Both the position numbers and the translations under genes were made by a program. Below are positions 1-10,500 of a stretch of DNA of 64,000 nucleotides, one piece after another (position 1 is the first letter of the stretch; every line of letters starts with the position of its first letter). The stretch is from positions 5,728,501 through 5,792,500 of the forward strand of contig NC_044018.1 in NCBI RefSeq assembly GCF_900496995.4. Reading direction: 5' to 3'. The notes beneath the pieces were generated by a model. The model saw only the letters and a program-made list of their open reading frames with translations, did no database searches and was not told the origin of the DNA. The DNA is from Aquila chrysaetos chrysaetos. Lineage: Eukaryota; Chordata; Aves; Accipitriformes; Accipitridae.

Positions 1-35
1 TGTTGCCTAATGGGATAGGAATCCATTAGGCGACA
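1..35. other. 13-bp inverted repeat (hairpin) at window edge
   Basis: The left arm TGTTGCCTAATGG (1-13) and right arm CCATTAGGCGACA (23-35) are complementary at 12 of 13 positions; the one exception is a G-U type pair. A 9-nt spacer separates them. The window starts at the first paired base, so the arms may be longer. It could be a foldback transcript element, the end of a small DNA transposon, or chance. No function can be assigned. Confidence 0.55.
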
Positions 36-194
36 GGGCTGGGGAAGAGCAAGACCACTGTGTGGATGAACGAAGAATACCAAGGTGGTGGTTTAAGAAG
101 TTAACACTAAGTTGTGTGACTGTGATATGGCTAAGCCAAAAACTACTGGGCATAGGGGTACAAACTGATAAGTCTGTTTCAGTCTCTCATTCTC

Positions 195-335
195 TTTAAT
201 TCACAATATGGCCTTGGACTAATCACTGTGACTTGGTTTTCTCCCCTGCAAAACAGGGATAAATAACATCAACCTGCCTAAAATGTTATCTAAGAGATGT
301 AAACAGAACCTGATGTACAAGTGCTAGCTAGTAAT
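195..335 (+). repeat. MIR-like CORE-SINE remnant
   Basis: The segment follows the second half of a MIR/CORE-SINE: a 'ggccttggactaatcact' block (consensus gaccttgggcaagtcactt), a pyrimidine-rich 'ttttctcccctgcaaaacag' block, 'gggataaataac', then a 3' part ending near 'acaagtgctagctagtaat'. Identity is low, as expected for an old amniote retroposon. The boundaries are approximate. Confidence 0.6.
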
Positions 336-1459
336 GCTCTTGCAGCTTGTTATCTAGGATGGCAGGGCAGCACCTTGGCACAGTGCTGTCACACAGGAGA
401 GCCCAACACTCAACAGCTTGGGGAATCCAAATATTACATTCATATGAAGGTTGTTTCCAGCATGACTGAACTATGGCAACAGCACAAGTCATGTTAGGAT
501 CTGGAAGGGCCAGAGGTTCATTTGAAATTTCCCCAGACAAAGAAAAATATTTAGCTGTCATTGAACATAAGCAGCAATTTAATTGCCTTCTCTGCCGTTT
601 GAATGATGAAATTAATCGGAGCTGCAGGTCTTTCCTTCTTTTATCTTCTTTCTTCCCTTCTAGTTGAGCCCAGCCTGGCTGGAAACCCTGGTTCTAGCAC
701 AGATTCCTGTGCCGTGAGGAACTTGTCTCAATTCAGGTTGGATTGGTCAAACAGATGATGTTGCAATAAGGTAGTGGTAGACCAAGAGTAATATCCTGTA
801 TCTGACTTGTTTCCTCTCCTTGCTGAGATGTTGCAGCCTGTGCACCCAGTTCTTGCCCTAGCAGCCTGTCATTTGTTGCCAAAACTCTAGCTATTCTCAT
901 TCCAGTTCTGTCACGATAGTGATATATTTGATGATGTCACAAAAATACCATCACCTTCAGTGGACTCAGTTTTTTACATAAAGTCAGGCAAGTTGGACAA
1001 CAGAAGAACAGGGAGTTTTGGGTACCCTCAGGATTTCAGAGAGCATGAAAGGTGGAGAAATGACATCCTCCACACAAAGGTTTTGATAAGAAATGTCTGG
1101 TTTATGTGTTTCAGGCTTCAGAAAGAGCAGCAAATCCACACAGTCTAAGCCCAGAAGAAACTATTTACTTATCAGAGACCCTTAAAGATGACCCTCCACT
1201 CATCTTGCTGTGACTTCAATGTCTTGTGCTCCAGACCATTTTTTTTCAGGATGACACACAGTCCTGATTAAAAGGGCCAAAGAGATGAAAACTCCGCCAC
1301 TTGCATTGATAGTTGTTCCTAATGATTAATCATCTCAACAGCTAAAAATGTGTGCCTTGTTTCTTGTCAGGATATGAGTTCAGGTGGAGCTTTTGTTACT
1401 AACTTTTGTTATGTCTCTGTGTACTTGACCAGGAGATCTTCAGTGCTGCTATTTTATCT
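336..1459. other. unique AT-rich sequence, no gene seen
   Basis: I see only short open frames without convincing splice context and no recognisable repeat. It is presumably intergenic or intronic. Confidence 0.5.
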
Positions 1460-1665
1460 CTATGAAGATAATTCATCCGACATAAGCAAACCACCTCACA
1501 ACCTTGCTTTTTTACAAACTTAACAGACCAAGCTCTTTTAAGTTTTCCACTGCAACGCATTTTCTCTGGCCCTTAAATTATTTTTGTGTCACATTTTGCA
1601 CCTTGTCTATGCATCTTAAAATCAAAGGTGTGCCTGAAATGATCTCCTGCCTTGTAGCAAGGCAC
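1460..1665 (-). repeat. old CR1 LINE fragment (minus strand)
   Basis: Read on the plus strand, the order of blocks matches the reverse complement of an ancient sauropsid CR1 3' region. A 'gaagataattcatc..aagcaaaccacctcacaacc' type block comes first. It is followed by 'caaacttaacagaccaagct', 'ttttctctggcccttaaatt', 'atttttgtgtcacattttgc' and 'accttgtct'. The last of these corresponds to the 'ctcttttctgcaccctctcca' part of the element. It is heavily mutated and has no coding capacity. The same family recurs near 46.5 and 63.2-64.0 kb. Confidence 0.75.
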
Positions 1666-2710
1666 AAGCTGCTGCGCAGATGCATGATCTTGGGGACATT
1701 CAGCCCAAGGTGCCACTTCACATCCCATCTCGTGGTTCAGATGTGGATCTGCGCTCTCCAGATCATGCTGACACAGGAACTGTGCTCAGACCAGCTTCTC
1801 CAAATTGAGCTTTTCTCCAAATTTCCTTCAGGTTTCTCTTGAATTTTAGTTCACGGGTAGTTTCATCTAAAGGCACATCTGAGGCCGGGGTTCCGCAGCG
1901 CGACCTCAGCGGAGTCTGCGGTGATGTCTAAGTCTTGGGAATTGCAGTCAGTCAGTAGCAAGGGGTGAATTCAGCCAACCCTTTCAATTCTGGAGGCTGA
2001 CCTTACAGGACAAATCTCCACGGAGCTGTTTTTGCATCTCCGGTGCTGGCACACAGACACGTAATGTAGTATATGCCCTTCCCTATGGGACACTCCTCCA
2101 TGAGTTCATTCCTGGCTTAGTTGGAGGAGCTGGATTTTACATTATTAGGTATTGAGTTCCAACATGAAATTACCAAAATGTAAAACATGGGAAAACATAC
2201 TGTAAATCACTTATTGGCAGGTCTCTCACCTCTTTACAAGTGCACAACTGGATACATTTGAGTCTTTTGGAATTTCCAAATTAGAGCCCAGAAGACCTTC
2301 CTGAAGAAAGGTATTTTCTACTGGCACCAAAACAATTTTATCTGAGCTAAACAACAGAGTTAATGTTTCAGCATTCACACAGCCGTTTGCAGGCTACAAA
2401 TCCAAACTTAATTTCACCTCCTTGTTGTACTGTAGCACTATTATTATTACTTTTTTAATGAATGTTATTTTTCTTGTAACTCTCCTGCTTTGGCTTTTCA
2501 AAAGAAATATACAGAGACCCAAGGGACTGACAGTGAGAATGCAGAACCTTTCACCTTCAGGTGAAAACACTGATATCTTTAATGGACTTATCAGGAACTG
2601 AATATACCTATAGAGAGTAAACATATGTTCTTACTACGGTGACCTCCAGCTCCTCTGTCCCCACTGCTTGCTACCCTCAGCTTGTGGTGACAAAGGATGC
2701 TCTGATGCAA
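1666..2710. other. unique sequence with a small GC-rich pocket
   Basis: The only compositional feature is a short CpG-containing patch at about 1880-1925 ('ggccggggttccgcagcgcg' and following) inside otherwise AT-rich DNA. A candidate minus-strand exon at 2230-2300 is listed separately. Nothing else is recognisable. Confidence 0.4.
2230..2300 (-). other. candidate exon (71 nt), product unknown
   Basis: On the minus strand a pyrimidine-rich acceptor (aaatacctttcttcag) precedes 71 nt that are open in only one frame, entered at phase 0. They are followed by a good donor (AGAG|GTGAGA). The peptide begins EGLLGSNLEIPKDS and contains an N-x-S site. The other two frames contain stops. It is phase-compatible with the candidate exon at 10913-11004. 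Such configurations also occur by chance, and I recognise no homolog. Confidence 0.15.
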
Positions 2711-2840
2711 GGAAGGCATGATTTTGCGGTTAAGGCACTGAACTGAGAATCAGACTTCTGTGATTTATTCTTAGCTCTGCCACAGTCTGCCTGTATGCAA
2801 GTCACTTAATCCTTCTGTGCCTCAGTTTCCCATATGTGAA
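2711..2840 (+). repeat. MIR-like CORE-SINE with tRNA-like head
   Basis: The 5' half resembles the tRNA-derived head (gcggttaaggcactgaactg ... agctctgccac). The 3' half has the classic CORE/MIR blocks 'gcaagtcacttaatccttct' and 'gtgcctcagtttcccatatg'. The orientation is plus. It is followed directly by a run of 16 T at 2841-2856. This is one of the clearest MIR-like copies in the window. Confidence 0.8.
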
Positions 2841-2856
2841 TTTTTTTTTTTTTTTT
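2841..2856. repeat. T16 homopolymer
   Basis: A run of 16 thymines follows the MIR-like element directly, and on the minus strand it reads as poly(A). It is probably replication slippage at the degenerate SINE tail. Confidence 0.85.
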
Positions 2857-5630
2857 CAGTCCCTTGCCATTCTTGTCTCCAGGGCAAGAAAGATCTGTCA
2901 GCTGAGCCACAGAACAGTTGAGTGTAGACTGTATTACATGGTTGTGTTTGAGTGTCCAAGGAATTGGGTCATGCCTTTGGTTAGCTCAGGCTTTCAGATG
3001 AGCAGGAAAGAGGCATATTTCTTGTTTCAGAATTTGTCCAAGGCATGTTATTGCACTTTGTTTGTGAAGACTTGGTCACGAACTGAAGGGTAGTTCTCGA
3101 GAAAAAGGAAGGTTTAGATTTAGGATCAGAAACCCTAGACTGAGGATTCAGAAAGCAGAAGTAAATAAATAACCTGCACCCATAATATCCTTCAGATGAC
3201 CAATCCCAAAATGCATCTGACTTGGGGTCCATCCCTGACACCTGTTGCATGGAAGGAGTTCAGGGATACCCCACCAAGAGCCAGCAGTTCACAATGAGCA
3301 GTCTTGGACCCTAAACCAAAATACCTCCATCTGCAAGAAGTTTACTCACCAAGACACAGGGTTGGTAGGTCGCAGCAGGACACACTGCAACGTTTGCCTG
3401 AGATAAGGATTGAAGGTGTCACCAGGAAAGCCCAAAAGCCACAGCATGGCTTGTCCTTTCATGGGCAAAGGCTGCAGCTCAGAACAGATAAGACATAACA
3501 GATTTGTCAAATGCAGCTTCTGCCACGTGTGGAGACGGGGTTTGAAACTGCCACCCAGCACACAGCGCTGAAAGTGTGCTGGTAATGGCACTTCATCGCC
3601 CACGGAAATGATAGGGAATTAGAGCCTCCCACATTTTCATTTATCTGGACACTAGTTTAATTTTTCTCTACTTCTTTTACTCTTAGAATTTGTGGAGTTG
3701 ATGGCACGCACCCTGGGTGTGAGTTCTTCTTACATCCCTGTTTTCTGCTCTCCATGTGTCAAAGACTCCTCACGAGAACAATTTTGCTGTAGGGAGGAAT
3801 TGGCTTACACGGCATCTAGAGAGAGGGGCTGCAAAATAACAAGGAATACAGCCTGCTAGAAAGAGGTGGCAAATATCCATTATCACAACTGCACCTTTCA
3901 ATTCTGATCATCCCCAATAGCTACTAATTTTAAATTAGTAGATTTTTTTAAAGAAAGATGGTTATTTAAAATAGAAGGAGTTACGAGATATCTGCATAGA
4001 GCTGGTTGCTTTCTTGCTGTTGCTACGACCAGTTATTTTCTCCCTAAGTGAGAGAGACATATCTGCTGGCCTTGCAGAGAGCACATTGGATCCCCTGCAT
4101 TAGCAGGTCTTTCAGTGGATAACTTGACGGGAGGCTGGTGTCCCGCAGGAGCTCCCAGATCACAGTACTCGTTATGGAGAACACTGCACTTTAGTGCTCA
4201 GCTTGGATGATGCTCCGGGAGATAAAATACAAAGTTATCCATAAACCATCAAGTGTTTCAGACCTTTCAGAACACTATTCGCTGATTCCCTCAGAAATTT
4301 ATTAGCTCTACCAATATTTTCTTTCTTAGTTTTGTAAAGCAAGCTCCAAGTCAGCTAGTACTGACTATGCAGAGCCCTGAAACCACATGTTTATTTTCCT
4401 AAGTTATAAAAAGTTTATAAGGGTAGCTGGTATCCTTATGGGCCACTGTACAGTGATTTGCTACTGCATTCCACACTGATACAGAAGAGCTCTGTGTTTT
4501 ATACCAGAGGGAAATCCTTGTGATACAGCTGTCCAGCAGCCAACAAGACTACAGACACCTTCAAAAATATAACCCTGATAAAAAATGAATAGCTGAAAAG
4601 ACAGAAAACATCCCTTCTGAGAAAAATCAGTTTGAACAGTGCGATGACCTGGGGCATCGCAAGATCTGTATTGCAATAGCCCAGTGAACATTACCAACAA
4701 AGTCCTTTCATCCCAGCCATAGTTCTTTTTTTAACTAGCTCACCATTTCTACCTGAAAATGCTGTATGTTCACAATAATTTTTAGAAGTGCTATGCAATG
4801 GCTGGCTACCTTTTCTTTTTGCAGTTAATGTCTAGCCTCAGGCTTTCAGTTTTCACAACTTCATGTTGCTTCATTGACATGAAGAGGCTTTGGTCAATTT
4901 ACACCAGAGAATGGAGAGACTGTTATTCATTTATCTCTTAAAATAGTGAGTACACAGCTGCATAACCTGAAGAATTAGGTCAGTATGTTGCTATGACTGT
5001 CCTGGAAGGAGAAATTCAGAGCAAACAAGGTAGATTTCAGGAGACAGCCTGGAATGTGTGAAGAGTTAGCAAAATTGACATAGATGCAATAGCAAAAATA
5101 AGTAATTTTGCAAATCCCTAAACCACAATGGTTGGATTAGGGCCCTTGTCATACAATTCTTGGGCATGTGAACAATCCCTTTTTCACTTGAGTTCATTTC
5201 ATTAGCTTCTCTCAGCTACATAAATACTCATACTCTCAATGGGACTACTGACATCAATAAAGTTCCTCAAGCGAGCAGGGATTGCAACCCAATTTTAGTG
5301 GAACAAACCCAACCTCTGACTTTGATTGCATCCCTCACTTTTCTAAAAAAACTTCATTTCTAGCTAGAATGAGCCCAAAATCCCTGCGGAGCTTTCTTTC
5401 GCCACTTCCAAGCACAGTTATTTGCCTTGTCAAATACGAAGGCAAACAGGACTCTTCCAATCTCCCCAACTTCACCCCCCTTCGTAAAAACACTGCTGGG
5501 CCTCGAGCAGGCAAACTTGGATGTCTTTTGGAGCTCCTGGGCATTGCTCTGCTCTGATTGATAGATCCCCGATGGGGTTATCATGCTCACGTCAAATCCC
5601 GACATGCCTCAGCCAGCAAGCAACCCTCTG
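2857..5630. other. unique sequence, no gene seen
   Basis: No recognisable repeat or coding exon was found. A short minus-strand exon-like segment (about 3345-3400) has good splice consensus, but all three frames are open, so it carries little information. The perfect palindrome at 3921-3941 is listed separately. Confidence 0.45.
3921..3941. other. 21-bp palindrome with homeodomain-type cores
   Basis: CTACTAATTT (3921-3930) and AAATTAGTAG (3932-3941) are perfect reverse complements around a single central T. Each arm carries a TAATT/AATTA homeodomain core. A dimeric binding site is possible, but so is chance in AT-rich DNA. Confidence 0.5.
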
Positions 5631-5639
5631 AAGTCAAAA

Positions 5640-5800
5640 TACTGCTTGGTGTAATATCATGAGCAATGACAGTAGTATCACAGCAATAATTACTCTGCTT
5701 TATTACTCCGCTGTAAATTGTTTTCTGATTAGGCTTTTAGCCAATGGTCTGACCCTGTTGCACAGTGTTGTCTGTGATGAATTCACTTACAGTTAATATA
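5640..5800. promoter_or_regulatory. candidate conserved noncoding element
   Basis: This segment is dense in developmental-type motifs: an ATAATTAC homeodomain core, an inverted CCAAT-like 'gccaatggtc', and repeated TAAT cores. It is free of repeats and of low-complexity sequence. The call rests only on motif density and sequence texture, and conservation was not measured. Confidence 0.2.
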
Positions 5801-7373
5801 AATGTCATGGAAAATTGCCCCTTTACCTATCTGTTCCTATCATAATTCTGATGGAGTTCTTATTTTAAGGTCTGCTGCAAGGGAGACAGGATGGCCAGTG
5901 CTGGAGTGAGAAGTGCATTGCGCTGCTAGCAGAAGACCACTGAGAGCAGCAAAACAGACAATTTTTGCCCCCAGCTGGCAGCAATCACCACTGGGACCCC
6001 TAAGTACAAAGGACAGATATTGAGTTAGATGTTTCCTGCGTATTTTGCAAGCAGGTTTTTATTTAGTTCCATTCTGCAGAAAGCATGGGAGGAATTTCTC
6101 TTTTGCCTCCAACTCTCCCTGTTCATCCGAGAATACACATTAACAGCTGAACATAGCAACGAGCAGAATCGAAACCAATAAATCTGCTTAAAAACAAAAT
6201 AGCATTGGGGATCAAATAGGATTTTTCCAGCAACACATTTCATATAATTTGACGCAGCTTTGAACTAGGTAAGGCAGTATAGGCTGTGGGTGAGACAGAG
6301 GACCACATCCTGAAAGCAACCGAGCAACCTACTGAGACTTACGTTTTTACTAAAAGTACACAACATCTGTTTTTAAGCCATGCTTAAGTGTATCAATTTT
6401 TCATTGTAAATTCAGTCATTTTTGTCCCGAGACACAGAAATATATGGATTTTAGAGTTCTCTCTCTTTTTTTTTTTTTTTTAATTTACAAAAATGCACAC
6501 ATATAGAAACAAATATAAACCCTCTATAAGAGCTGAAACAGTTTAGCCTGATTTTCATGACATGGCTACTGTGAATATGCTCAGGTCTCATGTGGCTCAT
6601 CTCCTTCCAGCCCACGTCCTACTATGGGGAGAAGAAAAGTGCAAGCGACACTTCTTTTCTCCCCAGGGAGAGGACACGAAAAGTTGAATTCAGCACAAAC
6701 CAGCCCCGGCCTGGCCAAACTTTGTTATTTGCACTAAACACCTTTTGCTTTTCCATGATGTATCTGAAATCTTTTCTTAACCCAAAGAGGAGATAATAGT
6801 TTGGTTTGTAAAATCTCATCTGAAAGGGTTACGCAGAGAAAATTGTAGAGAGAAAGGTTAAGGTAAATTGGTCTGGGAAGGATTAGATCAGAGGACACAA
6901 CTATTTTAGCCTGATGCTTCAATTACTGGCTTCTTATGTCAGTATTTATCATCTTATCCAAGAATATACAATAAAATCAGGACATCTAAACTCAGCCATT
7001 TCCTCTCAGGACTGTGGTCTTGAAAACTCTGCTGACGTGCGTGCCTTCCACAAATACCCACCAGATACAGCATATATCAGGTAAAGGCTTTGTAGTGGGA
7101 GGCAGGAACACTTCATTTAGTGTCCTCTCTTCTCCTCAAGGTGGAAAAAAAGAAGTGGAAAGACAACGAGGAAGAAGTTGAAGCAAGATCAACTCCTTGC
7201 CCTCCCCTGCCATTATATTCGAGGACTATAAGATATCTCCGAAGAGCTCTACAAAGGCTGTCATAGAAAATAAATACACAAAGCTATTTGTGTTCCAGTG
7301 TTATCAGGCACAAACCAGTAAATAAACTCTTACTCCTACAAAGAGAGACAGATGGAGAGACCTGGCGTCTAAG

Positions 7374-7396
7374 TGCAGCAAGTACGGGTTGCTGCA
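7374..7396. other. 8-bp inverted repeat, 7-nt loop
   Basis: TGCAGCAA (7374-7381) and TTGCTGCA (7389-7396) are perfect reverse complements flanking GTACGGG. The hairpin is too short to be a miRNA precursor and has no flanking complementarity that I can see. Confidence 0.45.
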
Positions 7397-9513
7397 AGTA
7401 ATAGCAGGATTTGCAAAATGCAGAAAAATAAGACTTGGTAAAGTAGAACAGGCAATGGATTCGTTTGGGTTTTTTTCTGTTGTTTTTTAAGTACCATGAC
7501 AGGAACATATAAAAATGTTTTTATGGAACAAAAGGACAAGGAAACCTTGGAGGAGATAGGACTGAGAATCCTAACCCGGTGATTCCCTCAACAGGACTCG
7601 AGTTTAGCACTGAAGCATTCATTTCAAGAAAATGACATTTTTATCCAGAGCTAAGAGTCACAGAAACTATCTGCAGGGTAATAAAATTCTAGTAACATCC
7701 AAACCAACTTGCTCTCCAAGATCCTGTGTATGTACAGGCTTGTTGTACATGAGTACATGAATGTTAAGATTGTGTTTCTGGGAAAAGGGAGAAACCTTTT
7801 ACATTGTAATATAAATGTAATGAAATGTAATATAATATATATACATGTGAAACCAGTCTCTGTTGCAACTTTCTTACACAGAACAGCATCTTACCATTCA
7901 TACATTTGGATACATATGTGGTATATATATATTCACATACATAAGCACGCTGTATTATTTAACTTAAAGCATAAACATGTGCGTAAGAGAGACAAGTCTG
8001 ACAGCCCAGAGACCTAATCTTTCCATTAGCAGCCTTCCATCTCTATTACCTTGTCTCACTGGATTTCCTTCTGTGTCCCAGTGAGAACAGCTTTTGCAGC
8101 AGAACAAGCAGAAGAACACTGAGATTTACATAAAGACCGTGCTTGATGTTTCAAGATGCAGCCGTGCCGCCGGCCAAGGGATGGTTTTCTCATGCAGGAG
8201 GAATCACAGCTGTAATTATCAGCCTTTTCATAACAGAATGCTAGGAGTCTTTTACTTCCTTCACTTGCAATTTGTCCAGCTCAGAGATTTACATGAAAGG
8301 GCTGAATTAAATATTGAACTTCATGTGAAAGTGTGTTGCATGATCTGGAAAATCAAGGGGTATCTCTGGAGTGCAACAATTTTGCACATGGCAAAAGGAT
8401 GACAACCTTTTCCCCAGCCAAAATGTCATCTATGAGAAGGCCACTTAAGTGGTTTACCACTACAATGTCTTGTTCTTCATCCCATATTTACTTCAAACGC
8501 CTTCAGGACAATTAATATAAATGGTACTTTAAGCATTTTAGGAAGTGCTATGCTAACTAATACAGAGGTCCCATTAGTGGATTCTACTCCACTGAGTTTC
8601 ATTGTTAGAACTGAAAACTGAATTGCATTGTCAGGACTGAAATTAGATCATCAGTGTTGACTATTAGGAGTTAATAGACTGCTTACAAGGAACAGAACGG
8701 AGTACCAGTAGCCGTAGATTAGTAATCAAGTCATGCAGGAATAAAGTCAGAACTGGAAGTGAGACATGGGTCATCTCGAATGATTAATAGTGCAAATAAT
8801 AAAAATGTTTCTCTTTAGCCACATGGATGAAAAGAGATCAATGATAGATGAAGTAGAGCAAATATGAGGTACATACAGGCCTGAGAATGACTGAAGAAGT
8901 TAGGATTTTCTTTTTGTTTTCAATGATTATGATGAAGAACATTCTTGGACCCCACGACAGCAGCAGCAGCCCAGGCAAAAGCACATCCATTGTGGGTGAA
9001 ATCAAAGTCTTGCCTGGGCCTTGCACCTTGCAGCTGGGCAAAAGGTTGGAGACTTTGCCAGGTTTGGGATTCTGTGAGTTTTCACACAGACTTTCAATGC
9101 ATTTTTATCCCTCACACAAAGGTCAGTCTGTTTGCCAGATGTCAAGCCCTTCCTGCAAAGTTTGGGGGGCAAAAGAGCAGTTCACATAAAGGTTGTCAGA
9201 ATTTTTATGCATTTTTCTGATTTTGGCTGACATTTTTTAAAATTATTCAGCCTGAGGCAAACACTCAGCATGAAGAATTTAAATCCAAATGGTTAAAGCT
9301 TGGCAAAGCTCTGAGCAACTGAAAACAGAGTCTTGTAATGGGAAGTGTCAGACAACCTCAGTAATAGGCAACCAGCCCCGTTTGTAGTACGCATTGTAAT
9401 ACACTGATGATTGATGATATCAGACTTGAAATTTCACAGTTAAGTAGCTGCAGTACTGTTAATCCTCCCTTGCGAAGAAGATCAGTATTATAGTCCATCT
9501 GGTATGTATGTAC

Positions 9514-9561
9514 AACGTAAGATTATGCTCCACAAGAAACGTAAGATTATGCCCATCACAA
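9514..9561 (+). repeat. two-copy 24-bp tandem duplication
   Basis: The 15-mer AACGTAAGATTATGC occurs at 9514-9528 and again at 9538-9552. This gives a 24-bp period with a diverged remainder. It is a small, relatively recent tandem duplication. Confidence 0.7.
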
Positions 9562-10129
9562 CAAAATGAATTAAGAATGGAATTCACGTTACTTTTTAAA
9601 GTAAGGAGTAAAATTTGGACATCAGTGATTGAGCTGACATTGCATACTTTGGTTCAAAGACAAGTATGGGGTATGGCAGCTTCCACATATATATAAGTTA
9701 CTGAGTTTGGGATTATTTTTTTTTTTCATTAAGTGAATATTTGTTAAAATTTGCTTCTTAATTAATTGGGTTCAGCTTCCATCTGGACATTCCTATGACT
9801 GACCTTCACAGGCCTAAATGGGCCAGGACAGAACATTTCAGGGTTGAATGGAAGAGCGTCAAGAGGAACAGAATCTTAAATGTGTGCACCTGGATATTTG
9901 TACTGGAAGCAGTCGCAGTAGTATTTCAATGAAGTGAGCAGGAATAGCACCATGTGACTGGCTTGACCAACATGTCTCAAATTTTGTTATTCATGAATAA
10001 GCCGGAGGGCAAAAAAGTTCATAATTATATTTGTCCAAGCAAGTACTGTGTAGGAAACTGCACTTAGCTCAGAGCTACTCCCTCAGCAGGAAAAAAGGCT
10101 ACATTTGAATAAATTATTTGTGGTAAATT

Positions 10130-10500
10130 ATTCCATTAGCTGTAGTCATCATAATTCTATGCTGATTTTGATGTAGCATACATCAGAAATTTCTCCTTTC
10201 CATATTGTATCTTCACTTAATTTGCTGCGGCTGGAAATAACAATTAAACATTGCTCTTAACAAATGTGATTATCTGACAAACACATATCTTCGCTAATGT
10301 TTGCTACAGAGTTGCTGCAAACAAAAGCAAAGCTCACAGTGAACTTGAATAATAAAACGATTTTCAAATTTATGCATGAATAGATCTGTGGACAAAGCCA
10401 GAAATACTACGTGTAGCACTACGCTGAATGAGGCTCATCATTGTTAGAAGAATTTTGATTTGTTATTTCGTGGAATATAAGGACGTCCTAAATTAGCATC
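10130..10500. promoter_or_regulatory. candidate conserved noncoding element
   Basis: This is a repeat-free, high-complexity stretch. It has several homeodomain and forkhead-like cores (CAATTAAAC, CTTAATTTGC, TTAACAAATG), a TTATGCATGAAT octamer-like site near 10370 and retained CpGs (TTCGCTAATG, TACGTGTAGCACTACGC, TTTCGTGGAA, GGACGTCC). The texture is typical of developmental enhancers in vertebrate gene deserts. Only an alignment can confirm it. Confidence 0.25.

Larger units (their letters stand above)
5801..10125. other. AT-rich unique sequence, no gene seen
   Basis: It contains homopolymer tracts (about T16 near 6467-6481), alternating AT dinucleotide stretches near 7800-7945, a small hairpin at 7374-7396 and a 24-bp duplication near 9514-9561. 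Open frames of 60-100 codons show no domain or codon pattern I recognise. Confidence 0.45.

Noticed and set aside
3345..3404. Minus-strand 48-nt exon-like segment with good splice sites
   Set aside because: All three frames are open, so it gives no coding information, and exons this short are frequent by chance.
7800..7945. TATATA-rich stretch as a promoter
   Set aside because: Simple alternating AT sequence with no start-site context; TATA-like words are expected at random here.
8940..9060. CAG-rich stretch as a trinucleotide expansion locus
   Set aside because: Only about four CAG units in a row and no further repeat structure.
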